Shown one piece after another: positions 9,501 through 18,358 of a DNA stretch of 64,000 nt (its first letter is position 1; each line of letters begins with the position of its first letter). A model generated the notes under the pieces. It was given only the letters and a program-made list of their open reading frames with translations. It was not told where the DNA came from and ran no database searches. The DNA is from Spongilla lacustris (Eukaryota > Porifera > Demospongiae > Spongillida > Spongillidae). The DNA lies in contig OX442417.1 of NCBI GenBank assembly GCA_949361645.1, forward strand, positions 17,145,427 to 17,209,426, in the 5' to 3' direction. The position numbers and the translations under genes are program-made.

Positions 9501-12188
9501 GGAATAATCCTTCTGGTGTGGTGAACGCCGTCTTGGGTTGGTCGTTCTCAGCAACTTCCACCTGCCAGTAGCCACTAGCAAGATCCAGCGTCGAGAAGTA
9601 TTTCGACCCGACAAGAGTGTCCAGTGTATCGTCCACTCGCGGTAGCGGGTATGCGTCCTTCCATGTGACTTCATTCACCGTCCTGTAGTCGATACGAAAT
9701 CTGGTCGACCCATCCTTCTTTGCGAGGACCACAGGTGAGGACCACGGGCTGTCTGAATGCTGAATGGCTACTTGGTCTAGCATTTCTTGAATGAGTCGTT
9801 TCACGTCATCCCTGCGAGCTTGTGGAATGCGCCGAGGAAGGAGGTGGACTGGCTGAGCATCGCCAGTGTTGATATGATGCTTCGTCACTGCAGTTCGACC
9901 CAGTTCACCGCTGCTGAGAGAGAACACATCAGAATATTCCATCAAAAGTGCATACAGCTGCTCCTTTTCAGCGTCACTGGTGTAGTTCCCAAATTCACAC
10001 ACCATCTTCCACAAGGTTGACTGGTCTTCCTGCGATAAATTAGACTTCTTACTAATTGCTGAGACATTGACAGTGCAGTCGTCGTCAATAAGCTCCATCT
10101 TTGCCAAATGCACTCCTTTAATAAGAACGACCTCTTCATCACGTGGGTTAAGTACACGTACGGGAACCAGGCCATTTCTGTTGGGACATACCAACCCTCT
10201 AGCAACAATCACTCCAAGCCGACTGGAAACATCACTCTCGACGAACCATGTACCCCCGGTAGCTTCACTTGTCTGCTTCACCATCAGCTCCATTTCACTG
10301 CCTGGCGGTACCACAATTTTCTCCGCAGTCAACAGCCCGACAGTCTCCCCGAGGGCAGCTGCAGTGTGAGAGCTAGGGCGGCACAGGTGGCCATTGCTGA
10401 GATGAGGCTGGTACAGGTGGCCATTGCTGAGATGAGGCTGGTACAGGTGGCCATTGCTGAGATGAGGCTGGTACAGGTGGCCATTGCTGAGATGAGGCTG
10501 GTACAGGTGGCCATTGCTGAGATGAGATGAGACTGGTGGCTTAGATGAGGCTGGTACAGGTGGCTGAGATGAGGCTGGTACAGGTGGCTGAGATGAGGCT
10601 GGTACAGGTGGCTGAGATGAGGCTGGTACAGGTGACTGAGATGAGGCTGGTACAGGTGGCTGAGATGAGGCAGGTACAGGTGGCTGAGATGAGGCTGGTA
10701 CAGGTGGCTGAGATGAGGCTGGTTCTGGGGTTGAGAGTGGGATTGATACGGAAGAGTATACTATATTAGTAGCTAACAGCACCAAGACAAACTTTGAGTA
10801 AGACATAAGTAAGGTCTAGCAGTTGCTCTCCATTGTGAAAGAACAACTGCTGTTCATTGGCCCACCTAACGTGGCGGCAATACCACAGTAGGGCTAGTAA
10901 CACACACACCCGCGCCAACCGGTATAGAGTACTTACTTTTAGTAAGCTTGATCGCTGTCAAAAAAATTTAAAAAGGCTACAAGCCAATGCTAGTAGCTAT
11001 TAGTACCTTTCGTTCCCTTTACGAACCAATCTTTTTTCTGAATTCCTATTGTTGCAAGCGTGGGGAATCGCTTCTGTATCGAAGAGGTACGCTAAGACTA
11101 ACCCGCTTTCAAGGCCTGTAGCTTGCCATAGCAATGTCACTACACCTCATGGTTCGCAGCACAAATAGAAAAAACGTGTTTCTTTCCTAACCTAGTGTTA
11201 AAATGGTGATTAGCCCATCGTTGTTTTTGAGTGAGCCTCACGTTCCAAAGGTCTTCGGTTGTCAAGGTCGTTGTCAAGTGCATGACATCATCATTTCAAT
11301 TTTCGGAAAACGAACCTAGTGTCCACAAAACATTGGGCCGCAGACACCTGTGGCCTTTGTGTACATGTATATAAATTATTATAAATTATGCTTATCATGT
11401 TGTTCAATACATACGCACATGTAGGTTTGAGGTTGATTTGAAACAATTCCCTAATTGATGAACAGGTTAGAATATTATTTTAAAGGGTTTTTATGTATAT
11501 GTGCCTCATACCTTGAATGTGTACATCACGAATTCAGGAAGCTAGCTATTTTGATTACAATGACTGGCATGGATTGAAGATCAGATTGGGTACTGTGTGA
11601 ATGGATCGATTTTTCTGTGCACATTGTCTTTATGTATGCTCCCTTCATGTAACACTTAACAGATTCTGGATGCATCATACCAAGGATGAAAGTGAAGCTA
11701 TCTTTCAAACTGTGGAATTGGAAAGAGTGAGTGCAAGGAGTTTGAAATATTTGTACCATTGTTTATTTTTACAACCCTGTGCTTCAATCAGGACTCAGAT
11801 TACCCAATTGAGCAGATGAAACCATTCCTTCGATGGGGTTTATTTCCTATGAGGATCCAAAACCACTGTGGCATACAAGGGCCTGGTCCATTTAGAATGC
11901 AAATTCATAACGTGTGCTATACAGGAGCAAGTACACAAAGTCAGGTAATCTGACTCTTTATCGAAACACAGGGTTGGACGCTCTGAGACTAGTGATACGT
12001 GGTAGGTAGATATCTGAACATAGCATTGCAAGGAGTTTGAAATATTTCTATTTGTACCATTGTTTGTTTGTTATTACAGGAGGAAGCCCATGCCAAGTAC
12101 AACCAAGTTTCAACTTGTATAGTTATTTTACTTTTTTTTTATTTCTGTGATTCGTTTGAATTGTTTTTTCCAATTGCATCATATTATT
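510..12188 (+). CDS. Gene A: multi-exon E3-ligase-like protein with C2HC zinc finger and ubiquitin-interacting motif (5' and 3' ends unresolved)
   Basis: Exons read from splice sites and phase: 510-539, 1495-2034, 2644-2679, about 3760-4245, 4322-4419, 6269-6310, 7236 to about 7785, 8044-8105, 11663-11726, 11792-11944 and 12080 onward. The phases chain: 0 up to 4322, 2 into 6269 and 7236, 0 into 8044, 2 into 11663, then 0. The protein has low-complexity Q/S segments, then a conserved globular stretch (3760-4245) like the N-terminal module of fish, cnidarian and sponge G2E3-like HECT proteins, then a Cys-x2-Cys/His-x3-Cys finger, a Ser/Thr-Pro-rich linker and a UIM. These parts suggest ubiquitin binding or ligation. 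No HECT catalytic domain was found, so the gene may be truncated, continue outside, or be a different architecture. The donor near 7785 and the acceptor at 3760 are the weakest joins. A gypsy remnant sits antisense in the 8106-11662 intron. No start methionine was identified. Confidence 0.55.
540..1494 (+). other. Intron of gene A
   Basis: AT-rich; no other coding or repeat structure was recognised. Confidence 0.4.
1495..2034 (+). CDS. Gene A hexapeptide-repeat exon, 30 x 18 bp
   Basis: The exon is exactly 540 bp, flanked by GCAG and a GTACCT donor, and is built of 18-bp units with consensus GCTGGATCTGTACAACAG, encoding Ala-Gly-Ser-Val-Gln-Gln. The first three units are diverged. The later ones differ mainly at the Val codon (Val, Leu, Tyr-Leu, Phe-Leu), and one four-unit block recurs (about 1747-1820 and 1909-1990). 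Both boundaries are phase 0, so gain or loss of units never breaks the frame. A Q/S-rich, probably disordered segment is expected. The two other frames are also open because the unit is a multiple of three; this frame is chosen because it matches the splice phases. Confidence 0.6.
1512..2034 (+). repeat. 18-bp coding minisatellite
   Basis: About 29 tandem copies of an 18-bp unit, most identical, lying entirely inside one exon. Confidence 0.95.
2035..2643 (+). other. Intron of gene A
   Basis: Very AT-rich, with poly-T runs; nothing else recognised. Confidence 0.4.
2644..2679 (+). CDS. Gene A microexon (36 bp)
   Basis: CAG/exon/GTCAGG context, phase 0/0, encoding DAVIRQHPADQQ. It ends in Gln-Gln like the other low-complexity exons of this gene. 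Confidence 0.45.
2680..3759 (+). other. Intron of gene A
   Basis: AT-rich; no conserved element recognised. The acceptor at 3758-3759 follows a modest pyrimidine tract. It was chosen because it keeps phase 0 with the preceding exon and avoids an in-frame stop just upstream. Confidence 0.35.
3760..4245 (+). CDS. Gene A exon: conserved N-terminal module of HECT E3-like (G2E3-like) proteins
   Basis: 162 codons, ending at a CAG/GTTTGT donor. The translated region contains a basic stretch, then an alpha/beta-looking segment with ILKAFPALKDCGGYNLLR and a later stretch ending FVRPLQRDI. From memory this pattern recurs upstream of zinc-finger and HECT domains in uncharacterised 'G2/M phase-specific E3 ubiquitin ligase-like' proteins of fish, cnidarians and sponges. 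The identification is by motif recall, not by alignment. Non-repetitive codon use and strong downstream splice phasing support real coding. Confidence 0.6.
4322..4419 (+). CDS. Gene A exon: C2HC zinc finger
   Basis: 98 bp between an acceptor TATAG and a strong GTAAGT donor, phase 0 in and 2 out. It encodes Cys-Leu-Lys-Cys, then 12 residues, then His-x3-Cys, a compact C2HC arrangement similar to UBZ-type ubiquitin-binding fingers. It directly follows the conserved module, the order expected for the G2E3-like family. Confidence 0.6.
4420..6268 (+). other. Long intron of gene A
   Basis: About 1.85 kb, AT-rich, with no repeat or coding segment I can support. Confidence 0.4.
6269..6310 (+). CDS. 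Gene A acidic microexon (42 bp)
   Basis: ACTTAG/exon/GTACGA context, phase 2/2. It continues as Leu-Glu-Glu-Ser-Asp-Ser-Glu-Glu-His-Asn-Gln-Phe-His-Leu: an acidic, Ser-containing linker typical of CK2 sites. Confidence 0.5.
6311..7235 (+). other. Intron of gene A
   Basis: AT-rich; it ends with a good pyrimidine tract (around 7213-7235) before the CCAG acceptor. Confidence 0.4.
7236..7785 (+). CDS. Gene A exon: Ser/Thr-Pro-rich repeat linker
   Basis: Starting at 7236 after TTCCAG, the phase-2 entry reads a long open frame of imperfect S-x-S-Q-T-P-V and S-H-I-P-V-S repeats. Two ~170-bp blocks recur (about 7300-7500 and 7470-7670). The frame stays open to 7932, so a donor lies somewhere in 7730-7930; TTG/GTGGTT at 7785 fits the phase-0 entry of the next exon but is weak. 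This looks like a disordered, phosphorylatable spacer. Alternative frames encode H/V/C-rich peptides and are rejected on phase. Confidence 0.45.
8044..8105 (+). CDS. Gene A exon: ubiquitin-interacting motif
   Basis: 62 bp between TATACAG and GTAAGT, phase 0 in and 2 out. It encodes NKDSDLNYAIALSTMAEDMP. The acidic start, Ala-x-Ala-Leu-Ser core and following acidic residue match the UIM consensus, a helix that binds the Ile44 patch of ubiquitin. Together with the C2HC finger it supports a ubiquitin-pathway role. Confidence 0.6.
8106..8783 (+). other. Intron of gene A, left of the gypsy element
   Basis: AT-rich; nothing recognised. Confidence 0.35.
8784..8927 (-). repeat. Possible solo 3' LTR of the gypsy element
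   Basis: On the minus strand, a purine-rich tract (AAAAGAGGGAGCAG) directly after the pol stop resembles a polypurine tract. It is followed by TGTAGAG, and about 144 bp later by CGTCACA, giving TGT...ACA ends; a TATATA motif lies inside. I could not find a matching 5' LTR beyond 10806, so the right-hand limit is inferred only from the terminal trinucleotides. Confidence 0.3.
8941..10806 (-). pseudogene. Ty3/gypsy pol remnant: RT domain, frameshift, deleted RNase H/integrase, retained pol tail
   Basis: A 621-codon frame. The N-terminus is hydrophobic (signal-like) and is followed by P/S-rich repeats. A linker typical of the post-protease region runs to about residue 310, then a gypsy reverse transcriptase (about 320-540) with the LPRRIP, KKDG, YPLPR, LDLASGYWQV and MPFGLCNAPATFQ motifs. 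The catalytic YxDD box reads Tyr-Phe-Gly-Asp, so the first Asp is lost. Near 9209-9213 an extra base in a T run (plus strand) shifts the frame; the conserved start of the RNase H tether continues in the neighbouring frame to about 9133 and stops. Sequence at 8941-9115 encodes, in a third frame, a typical pol C-terminus (YP-R-RV... ending ...PFIAH stop). RNase H and integrase are therefore deleted. Antisense to gene A. Confidence 0.85.
10375..10725 (-). repeat. Coding minisatellite in the gypsy-like frame (30-bp and 24-bp units)
   Basis: About five 30-bp units (each the 24-bp unit plus a CATTGC insertion) are followed by about eight 24-bp units with core TGAGATGAGGCTGGTACAGG. On the minus strand they encode SNGHLYQPHL and SQPPVPAS repeats. 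Both unit lengths keep the frame. Confidence 0.9.
10807..11662 (+). other. Intron of gene A, right of the gypsy element
   Basis: No LTR match to 8784-8927, no coding exon and no repeat recognised. Confidence 0.35.
11663..12188 (+). CDS. Gene A downstream exons (11663-11726, 11792-11944, 12080 to stop near 12188)
   Basis: Three exons chain in phase with the UIM exon: A/TTC TGG... to a GTGAGT donor (64 bp), GAC TCA... to CAG/GTAATC (153 bp), and GAG GAA GCC... after TTACAG. The last either reads into a stop at 12186-12188 or splices at a weak GTTTCA. The encoded sequence (FWMHHTKDESEAIF..., then IEQMKPFLRWGLFPMR...) does not resemble a HECT domain and I do not recognise it. It could be a separate gene whose phase agrees by chance. 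Confidence 0.4.
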
Positions 12189-12426
12189 AACCACACTGAG
12201 ATTACTTAAGAACCGTATAACTTTTCTGGATGTAAAATCTATGAGGAACTTTGCCGTTGACAGATACTAACGCAAATCAAGACGATTGTGTTGACAGCAA
12301 GTAATTTCGGTAGGCAGTTCCCGTACGAGAAGTCCAAATCGTGCCATATTGGATACGAGAAACAAAGATGTGGTACGTCTGATTCTTATTTTAGGAAAGC
12401 AGAGAAATTTCAATCATTCGCGAGTT

Positions 12427-12640
12427 TTGGCACGATCGACACATGCGACCGGTCTGAGAACCCGACTTGCATCAGTCGGGTCCCCAGACTGAGCCATTTA
12501 AACCGGTGTGTAGTGTAGTTTTGGCACGATCGACACATGCGACCGGTATGGGGACCCGACTTGCATCGGTCGGGTCCCCAGGCTGTGCAATTTTGGGTAT
12601 GGTGTGCGTCGTAAACCGCGTGTGGTGTAGTTTTGGCACG
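12427..12640. repeat. Two ~95-bp direct repeats, each with a GC-rich hairpin
   Basis: The segment TTTTGGCACGATCGACACAT... occurs at about 12425 and 12521, and a partial third copy of its start follows at 12630. Each full copy has an inverted repeat with an 8-nt loop: ACCCGAC/GTCGGGT at 12460-12481 and an 11-bp perfect stem GGGGACCCGAC/GTCGGGTCCCC at 12550-12579. Confidence 0.8.
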
Positions 12641-12826
12641 AATTACATCCCATAAGAGATAAGATTATACACCAGTTATGTCAACACACCTCTTCAATCA
12701 TTTATTTATTTGGGCACAACAGTCCTCATGTGCCAACATTGAGATGAAGGGATATCCATATATGGTCAAGGTCAACAGGCACACTCCAGACACTCCAGCC
12801 ATGAATAATGGAGGCACATTCACAGC

Positions 12827-12962
<136 letters not shown>

Positions 12963-13390
12963 GCTGCACAGGTACACATGCACACACATCCATCCTCCCT
13001 CCACTAGGGTGTAAGAGGTCACAGCTCAGCACTAGCCCCTGAGCAAAAGGCTTGAAATTCATTGCCCTGATGCTTATTGATAATAATCAGTACACAGTAG
13101 CTGGAGGATAACACTCCTAGTAGATTTTTGGTGGAGAATGGATCTGTTAAAGGTGAGGAAATTGTTGTCTCTTATTTATGTACATGTACTTTTGCAAATA
13201 TAGTTTGGGGGGGATGGAGTTATGCATGTGGTGACTGCTCTGTCCCTGTCAGGCTGTCCCATGTATAGTCTGGGGAAGAGGCACCTTTTTCAACCTCTGC
13301 ACATGCCTGACCTCGTATTTAAGCAAACGGCCATCACCCCACTCCTCATATCTCAATCTCTTTCACCTCCCTCACTTGTTATCAATGTCT

Positions 13391-13895
13391 TCCTTCTTCA
13401 TCCTTCCCTCACCATCCCCTCTCCCTCCTCCTCTTCCCCTCTCCCTCCTCCTCTTCCCCTCTCCCTCCTCCTCTTCCCCTCTCCCTCCTCCTCCTCTTCC
13501 CCTCTCCCTCCTCCTCTTCCCCTCTCCCTCCTCCTCTTCGCCTCTCCCTCCTCATCTTCCCCTCTCCCTCCTCTTCCCCTCACCCTCCTCCTCTTCCCCT
13601 CTCCCTCCTCCTCTTCCCCTCTCCCTCCTCCTCTTCCCCTCTCCCTCCTCATCTTCCCCTCTCCCTCCTCTTCCCCTCACCCTCCTCCTCTTCCCCTCTC
13701 CCTCCTCCTCTTCCCCTCTCCCTCCTCCTCTTCCCCTCTCCCTCCTCCTCTTCCCCTCTCCCTCCTCCTCTTCTCCTCTCCCTCCTCCTCCTCCCCTCTC
13801 CCTCCTCCTCTTCTCCTCTCCCTCCTCCTCCTCCCCTCTCCCTCCTCTTCTTCCCCTCTCCCTCCTCCTCCCCTCTCCCTCCTCCTCCCCCCACC
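13391..13895. repeat. CT-rich pyrimidine minisatellite
   Basis: Tandem CTCCCTCCTCCTCTTCCC-type units of about 18-21 bp; essentially all pyrimidine on the plus strand for 500 bp. Confidence 0.95.
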
Positions 13896-13923
13896 TCCAC
13901 ATTCACTCATCGTAATTTACACA

Positions 13924-14063
13924 CATTTGAAGTGATGTTGGCTAAATGGAGCACCCTTGACCCTTATCAGTACACCTGGAGCACTATTATTGGTGCACTG
14001 GAGACACCAAGTGTTGGAGAAGTAGCACTGGCAGCTGAGCTAAGGACAAAATACTTATGTTAG
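13924..14063 (+). pseudogene. Orphan 3' part of a type-1 Death-domain exon
   Basis: From CATTTGAAGTGATG onward it is near-identical to 38210-38349, the end of gene B's last exon, including the stop (TTATGTTAG). The upstream half of the exon is replaced by the CT satellite. It marks a lost Kelch-GTPase-COR-Death gene end just upstream of the oxidase copy. Confidence 0.85.
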
Positions 14064-14278
14064 ATGTGCATTTATTGGAATGTGTAATTTCTATTTTATG
14101 TTTGATCTGTCATCCAAATAATGGCATTCTTTGGCATGGGGGAGTGTGCTGAGACATAACTGTAGACTTTGTAGCAACCAAACATAGCAAAGTACGTACA
14201 AGTGCACCATATGGGCTTCTAATAACACAAACACTAGTTAATTAATAAGTAAATTCGAGGAGCTTTTTGTTTTACTCC

Positions 14279-14848
14279 GTGTGCGAGGGCGTCAAGATCT
14301 GGGACATGGGACACAAGATGGCAGCCAACGGTGTGGACAATGGTGCCCTGTGGTTGGATCACGTGCGGGTGCCCAGGGAGGCCCTCCTGGACCAGGTGTC
14401 CCAGGTGGGCGAGGACGGCACCTTCACCAGCACGGTCTCCAAGCGTAGGGAGTGCTTCCTGGTCCTGGCCGACCAGCTCCTGAGCGGCAGGCTGTGCATG
14501 GCCTCCATGTGCATGGGCTCCCAGAAGGTAGCCATGACCAACGCCATAAGGTACTCCAGCACCAGGCTGTGCGTGGGCAAGACGGGCAAGTGGGACACCC
14601 CCATACTGCGGTACCAGCTCCAGCAGAGGGCCCTGGTCCCCCTCCTGGCCAACATCTATGCCCTCAACATGGGTCTGAACCACGCCAAGGACAGATATGC
14701 CGAGGAGAAGCTGGAGGTGTTGCTTCTCTGCTGCATCTTCAAGACCATGGTCTCCTGGAACAACGAGCAGGTGGCCATCGTCGGGAGGGAGAGGTGTGGG
14801 GGGGGGGGGGGCAGGGCGACCTGTCCGCTAACCGTCTAGGGGAGTGCA
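14279..14848 (+). pseudogene. Acyl-CoA oxidase-like fragment, copy 1 (truncated)
   Basis: Encodes the middle of an acyl-CoA oxidase: a [20 protein letters not shown] segment (flavin-proximal linker), the RVPREALL motif, then the start of the C-terminal helical domain. A 24-nt in-frame deletion flanked by TGC removes residues present in copies 2 and 3. At the conserved Cys-Gly-Gly-Gln-Gly-Tyr motif a run of 14 G (14798-14811) breaks the frame. The copy ends after LGEC, where the G-rich minisatellite begins. Codons are strongly G/C-ending, unlike the flanks. The family normally catalyses the first peroxisomal beta-oxidation step; this copy cannot encode it. Confidence 0.85.
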
Positions 14849-15240
14849 TGTGGGGGAGGAGCTGAGAGGTATTGTATGTGGGGGAGGGGCTGAGAGGTAT
14901 TGCATGTGGGGGAGGGGCTGAGAGGTATTGCATGTGGGGGAGGGGCTGAGAGGTATTGCATGTGGGGGAGGGGCTGAGAGGTATTGCATGTGGGGGAGGG
15001 GCTAAGAGGTATGGCATGTGTGGGAGGGGCTGAGAGATATTGCATGTGGGGGCGTGGCTGAGGATACATCATGTGGGGGCGGGGCTGAGAGGTATTGCAT
15101 GTGGGGGAGGGGCTAAGAGGTATGGCATGTGTGGGAGGGGCTGAGAGGTATTGCATGTGGGGGCGTGGCTGAGGATACGTCGTGTGGGGGCGGGGCTGAG
15201 GATACGTCATGTGGGGGCGGGGCTGAGGATACGTCATGTT
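14849..15240. repeat. 28-bp G-rich minisatellite
   Basis: Units begin TGTGGGGGAGGGGCTGAGAG and end GTATTGCA; variants have CGGGG or ATACGTCA. The same satellite is at 15555-15945, 23063-23350 and 43948-44270. Confidence 0.95.
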
Positions 15241-15554
15241 GCACAACCACACCACCAGTTGGTTACGTGCAAATGATTTTTCAAAAACCATTGACAAAGC
15301 TGCGAAGATATATATTAATACCAGTAATTATATAGAAAGAAAACCTTATCCCAAGTCACAAGGGTAAATACTAGAAGCTTAATGTCTATTGTCCTGAATT
15401 GTCCGGGGGTACAATTGGACACCCGGGTAGACAGCAATAAATGTTTTTGCCGTTCGGTCACAGAAGGGACCTGGCTGCATTTAAGGTACTGGCTTACAGA
15501 ACAAGTCTTTTCAGGATCGGGCCAAGATAAGGAAGGCTTAAATCCTTTCGGTAC
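15241..15554. other. Spacer between minisatellite blocks
   Basis: The first ~150 bp match 23353-23500 and 44263-44400. About 15385-15550 has no counterpart there and no recognised feature. Confidence 0.5.
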
Positions 15555-15945
15555 TGCATGTGGGGGAGGGGCTGAGAGGTATTGCATGTGGGGGAGGGGC
15601 TGAGAGGTATTGTATGTGGGGGCGGGGTTGAGAGGTATTGCATGTGGGGGAGGGGTTGAGAGGTATTGCATGTGGGGGAGGGGCTGAGAGGTATTGCATG
15701 TGGGGGAGGGGCTGAGAGGTATTGCATGTGGGGGAGGGGCTGAGAGGTATTGCATGTGGGGGCGGGGTTGAGAGGTATTGCATGTGGGGGAGGGGCTGAG
15801 AGGTATTGCATGTGGGGGAGGGGCTGAGAGGTATTGCATGTGGGGGAGGGGCTGAGAGGTATTGCATGTGGGGTAGGGCTGAGTGGTATTGCATGTGGGG
15901 GAGGGGCTGAGAGGTATTGTATGTGGGGGAGGGGCTGGGAAGGGG
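15555..15945. repeat. 28-bp G-rich minisatellite, second block
   Basis: About 14 tandem units of the same TGTGGGGGAGGGG satellite. Confidence 0.95.
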
Positions 15946-15979
15946 CTTCTGTGGTAGTTTACGTTTTAGTTGTTGTGAA

Positions 15980-16505
15980 GCGATGGCTATTACCTATACT
16001 TCTCTCAGGAAAGAGGCATATGTGGCGTGGTAAGGTACGTGGCCCATTGCTAGAGGTTATGCATCAGATAAACACTTCGCTACGTCTACGTGTAAAAGCA
16101 GTTTGCTGTCCAAACTATGAACGGCATGGCATTGGTCCATTGGATAAAAGTGTGCTGACTTTCTACCTACTCGATCACTATTTATAAACTATACCAGCAC
16201 GTTTAGCTCGCGCTGAACGTATAAAACTGGCCGTGATCGTGCGAGTGAAAAGTCCAGCTGTCTGTGGGGAACCACACTGACAGCTGCTACCCTATCCATG
16301 GCCGGCCAACGTTATGCCATTCATTGCACAGCAAACTGATCGCATGGTGTCGCTATATTCTGTTGCTGAAATATTTGAGCACATAACCTCTCCAATACAA
16401 CACCAGCACTGCATGCATTTATAAGTTGTCTCTGTACTTACATGCACAAGTACCTTGTTTTGGGGGAGCATTCTGGTGAGGTGGTAATGGTTGCTGTACC
16501 TACTA
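15980..16505 (+). promoter_or_regulatory. Conserved unit-start block, copy 1 (TATA and hairpin)
   Basis: About 530 bp shared with 38845-39385 and 62959-63497 at near identity, in each case at the junction between array units. It contains GTATAAAACTGG (TATA-like), a 13-bp-stem hairpin 35-70 bp later and a short conserved ATG frame (MAGQRYAIHC-AN stop). An upstream reading frame (SGKRHMWRGKVRG...LLDHYL stop) is also kept in all copies. It could be a promoter with leader, a small RNA gene, or part of an unrecognised repeat. Confidence 0.5.
16255..16286 (+). ncRNA. Conserved stem-loop with GGAA tetraloop
   Basis: CAGCTGTC/GACAGCTG (8 bp) and TGTGG/CCACA (5 bp) stack with a 2-nt bulge around a GGAA loop, which fits the GNRA class. 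Identical at 39130-39161 and 63249-63280. Whether it is transcribed is unknown. Confidence 0.35.
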
Positions 16506-16631
16506 ATAGTAACCCAACACACCGATACTAGTACATCCTGTCATACTGTGGACAATGATAATGAATATAATAAAACAGGAATACATGCATAGAATATAGA
16601 ATCCATATACCAGAAAAGAAATACTTATATA

Positions 16632-17093
16632 TTATTCTACTATATGGGGAAGTCCTATCCCATCAGCCATATCCATCTGCACTCCTCCATCTGATACGAG
16701 ACACAAATCGGTGGCTCTAATGATTGCAAACGACAAACTGGCCTGCAGCCATCCCATCACCTCTGCATAGAGCTTTCCCCATTTCATACAGATGTGCTCA
16801 GAGAGGTGTTTTAAAAGATATTTGGTTGCTTCACACCCCAAGGCACCATCAACTGACACAACAAATGGTGTAAATGAGGCTTGTCTAGCAATAGCTGCAG
16901 TGTTGTATTTTTTCTTCTTTTCTCCTTCAGCTGATGACAGGACTGCTGCCACACTTCCTTGAACACCAGAGGGTGCATCAGTGTCTATTGCACGTACATC
17001 AAAAAGTGCTTGAGCCTGAGGCTGCCAAACCCCTCGTACACCAAGGTCAGCAATTAAGGAGGGTTCGCATGCTAACCCTACACACCCACACAT
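16632..17093 (-). pseudogene. LINE-type (non-LTR) ORF2 C-terminal fragment
   Basis: A minus-strand frame with DLGVRGVWQPQAQALFDVR, ...DTDAPS..., AEGEKKKKY..., ASFTPFVVSVDGALG and GKLYAEVMGW. From memory this pattern is common downstream of reverse transcriptase in cnidarian and sponge RT-like proteins. No RT core is present. A different part of the same kind of protein is at 41467-41925. Confidence 0.7.
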
Positions 17094-17100
17094 ACTGTCA

Positions 17101-17761
17101 TACTGCGGACATGTGACAACTCATGTTTGATTTTAAAGTGTATGTACAAGGTTATTAAATGTGTACAAGGTTATTCTACCAGGTACCCCACAGTAGGAAC
17201 CAAGGGATTATTATGTCATTAATGACCTCTTTGGGTACCAGATGTCTTACTACCATTATGTACATGGTACCACTTATCATACTAATGTTCCCATATTTGT
17301 GGAACTATTGGTACCCCTCCCAATGTACATGTATTGGTGTACCCCAAGCACTGCATAATCTACCCCACAAAGGTCTTGTCCACTGCTGACTACTACTTGC
17401 ATTAGACAAATGTGTAGTTTCTCCCCCATCAAAAATGTGCATATGACCAGGGGGATGCATTGGTAACAGTTAATGTGGCCTTACAGGGATTTGAATAGTT
17501 GTACTCCATGTGCCTATCAACATTATCAGTTTATGTAGCTCATGCCTCCCCCTACTGAAATAGCCTACACAACAAAATGGAGTCATCATTGGGCACCAAT
17601 TTATGTTCTAACATGGACATGGGAACCTTTAGGTTTGAGTCATTATAACATGTCCAGAATTTGATTTAAGTCTAAGGCCTCCATATAGCAGTGCTCATTA
17701 AATAGAAGTACATGGTGGACCAAGCCACCTCCTTGAGATATGAGAACATGTCCTTATCAAT
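17101..17761. other. Unit 1 spacer
   Basis: No gene. Parts recur: 17100-17160 resembles intron 3 of genes B and C (GACAACTCATGTTTG...GTACAAGGTTATT), and 17225-17740 matches 42060-42395. Confidence 0.6.
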
Positions 17762-17960
17762 GGGTCAATGCCCTCACCCTGTGTGGTCCACACCCCCCTC
17801 CCTTCTGGCAGTGGGGTCAATGCCCTCACCCTGTGTGGTCCACACCCCCCTCCCCTCTGGCAGTTGGCTCAATGCCCTCACTCTGTGTGGTCCACACCCC
17901 CCTCCCCTCTGGCAGTGGGGTCAATGCCCTCACCCTGTGTGGTCCACACCTCCTCCCCTA
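17762..17960. repeat. 52-bp tandem repeat, about 4 copies
   Basis: Unit starts GGGTCAATGCCCTCACCCTG and ends CTGGCAGT. A stub of this repeat (CCCCCTCCCCTCTGGCAG) abuts oxidase copy 3 at 42395-42412. Confidence 0.9.
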
Positions 17961-17984
17961 AATGTTCATATCTTTATACAATCA

Positions 17985-18180
17985 ACGGGTGGTACTCTGT
18001 CAATCGCATGTGACGGTGATGTTGCATATTTGCCGATGTCAGTGCTTTTGGTCGAAATCGCTGTATATATGTATGGTCCTTTAAAAAGTGGCTGGGCCCT
18101 GGGGCGTCCCTCGTGATATAATGTGAGGGGCACGCCCCCTTCCGTACATAGGTACCTCCCACAGCCTCTGATACACACAA
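17985..18180 (-). repeat. ~200-bp dispersed repeat, copy 1
   Basis: Shared by five sites (here, 27780-27880, 32828-33010, 46880-46975, 57297-57485). Landmarks are CAATCGCATGTGACGGTGAT, GGCTGGGCCCTGGGGCG and CGTGATATAATGTGAGGGGC. The minus strand keeps similar peptide text across copies (GGTYVRKGA-PSHYIT), so it may derive from a coding exon. Confidence 0.75.
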
Positions 18181-18358
18181 AGGATTATGCACTGTGTTAT
18201 GTAGCGATCTGTGCACCCATTCCTGTAGTCAGCAGGAGTGGGTGGGCCTATTGCAAGGTATCATCAAAACAAATATGTCCTCCTAAACTGCTTCCTGAAC
18301 CTTTCAATGTCTGCCCCAAGTAGGTTGGGTGAATCTCAGGTGTCAGGTTGACACTTGT

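Noticed and set aside
14836..15839. Minus-strand frames of MQYLSAPPPHAIPLSPSP repeats
   Set aside because: 28-bp G-rich minisatellite translated; no supporting exon structure.
16307..16348. Short conserved frame MAGQRYAIHC-AN after the TATA-like site as a peptide gene
   Set aside because: Only 13 codons and conserved together with all surrounding sequence, so coding selection cannot be claimed.
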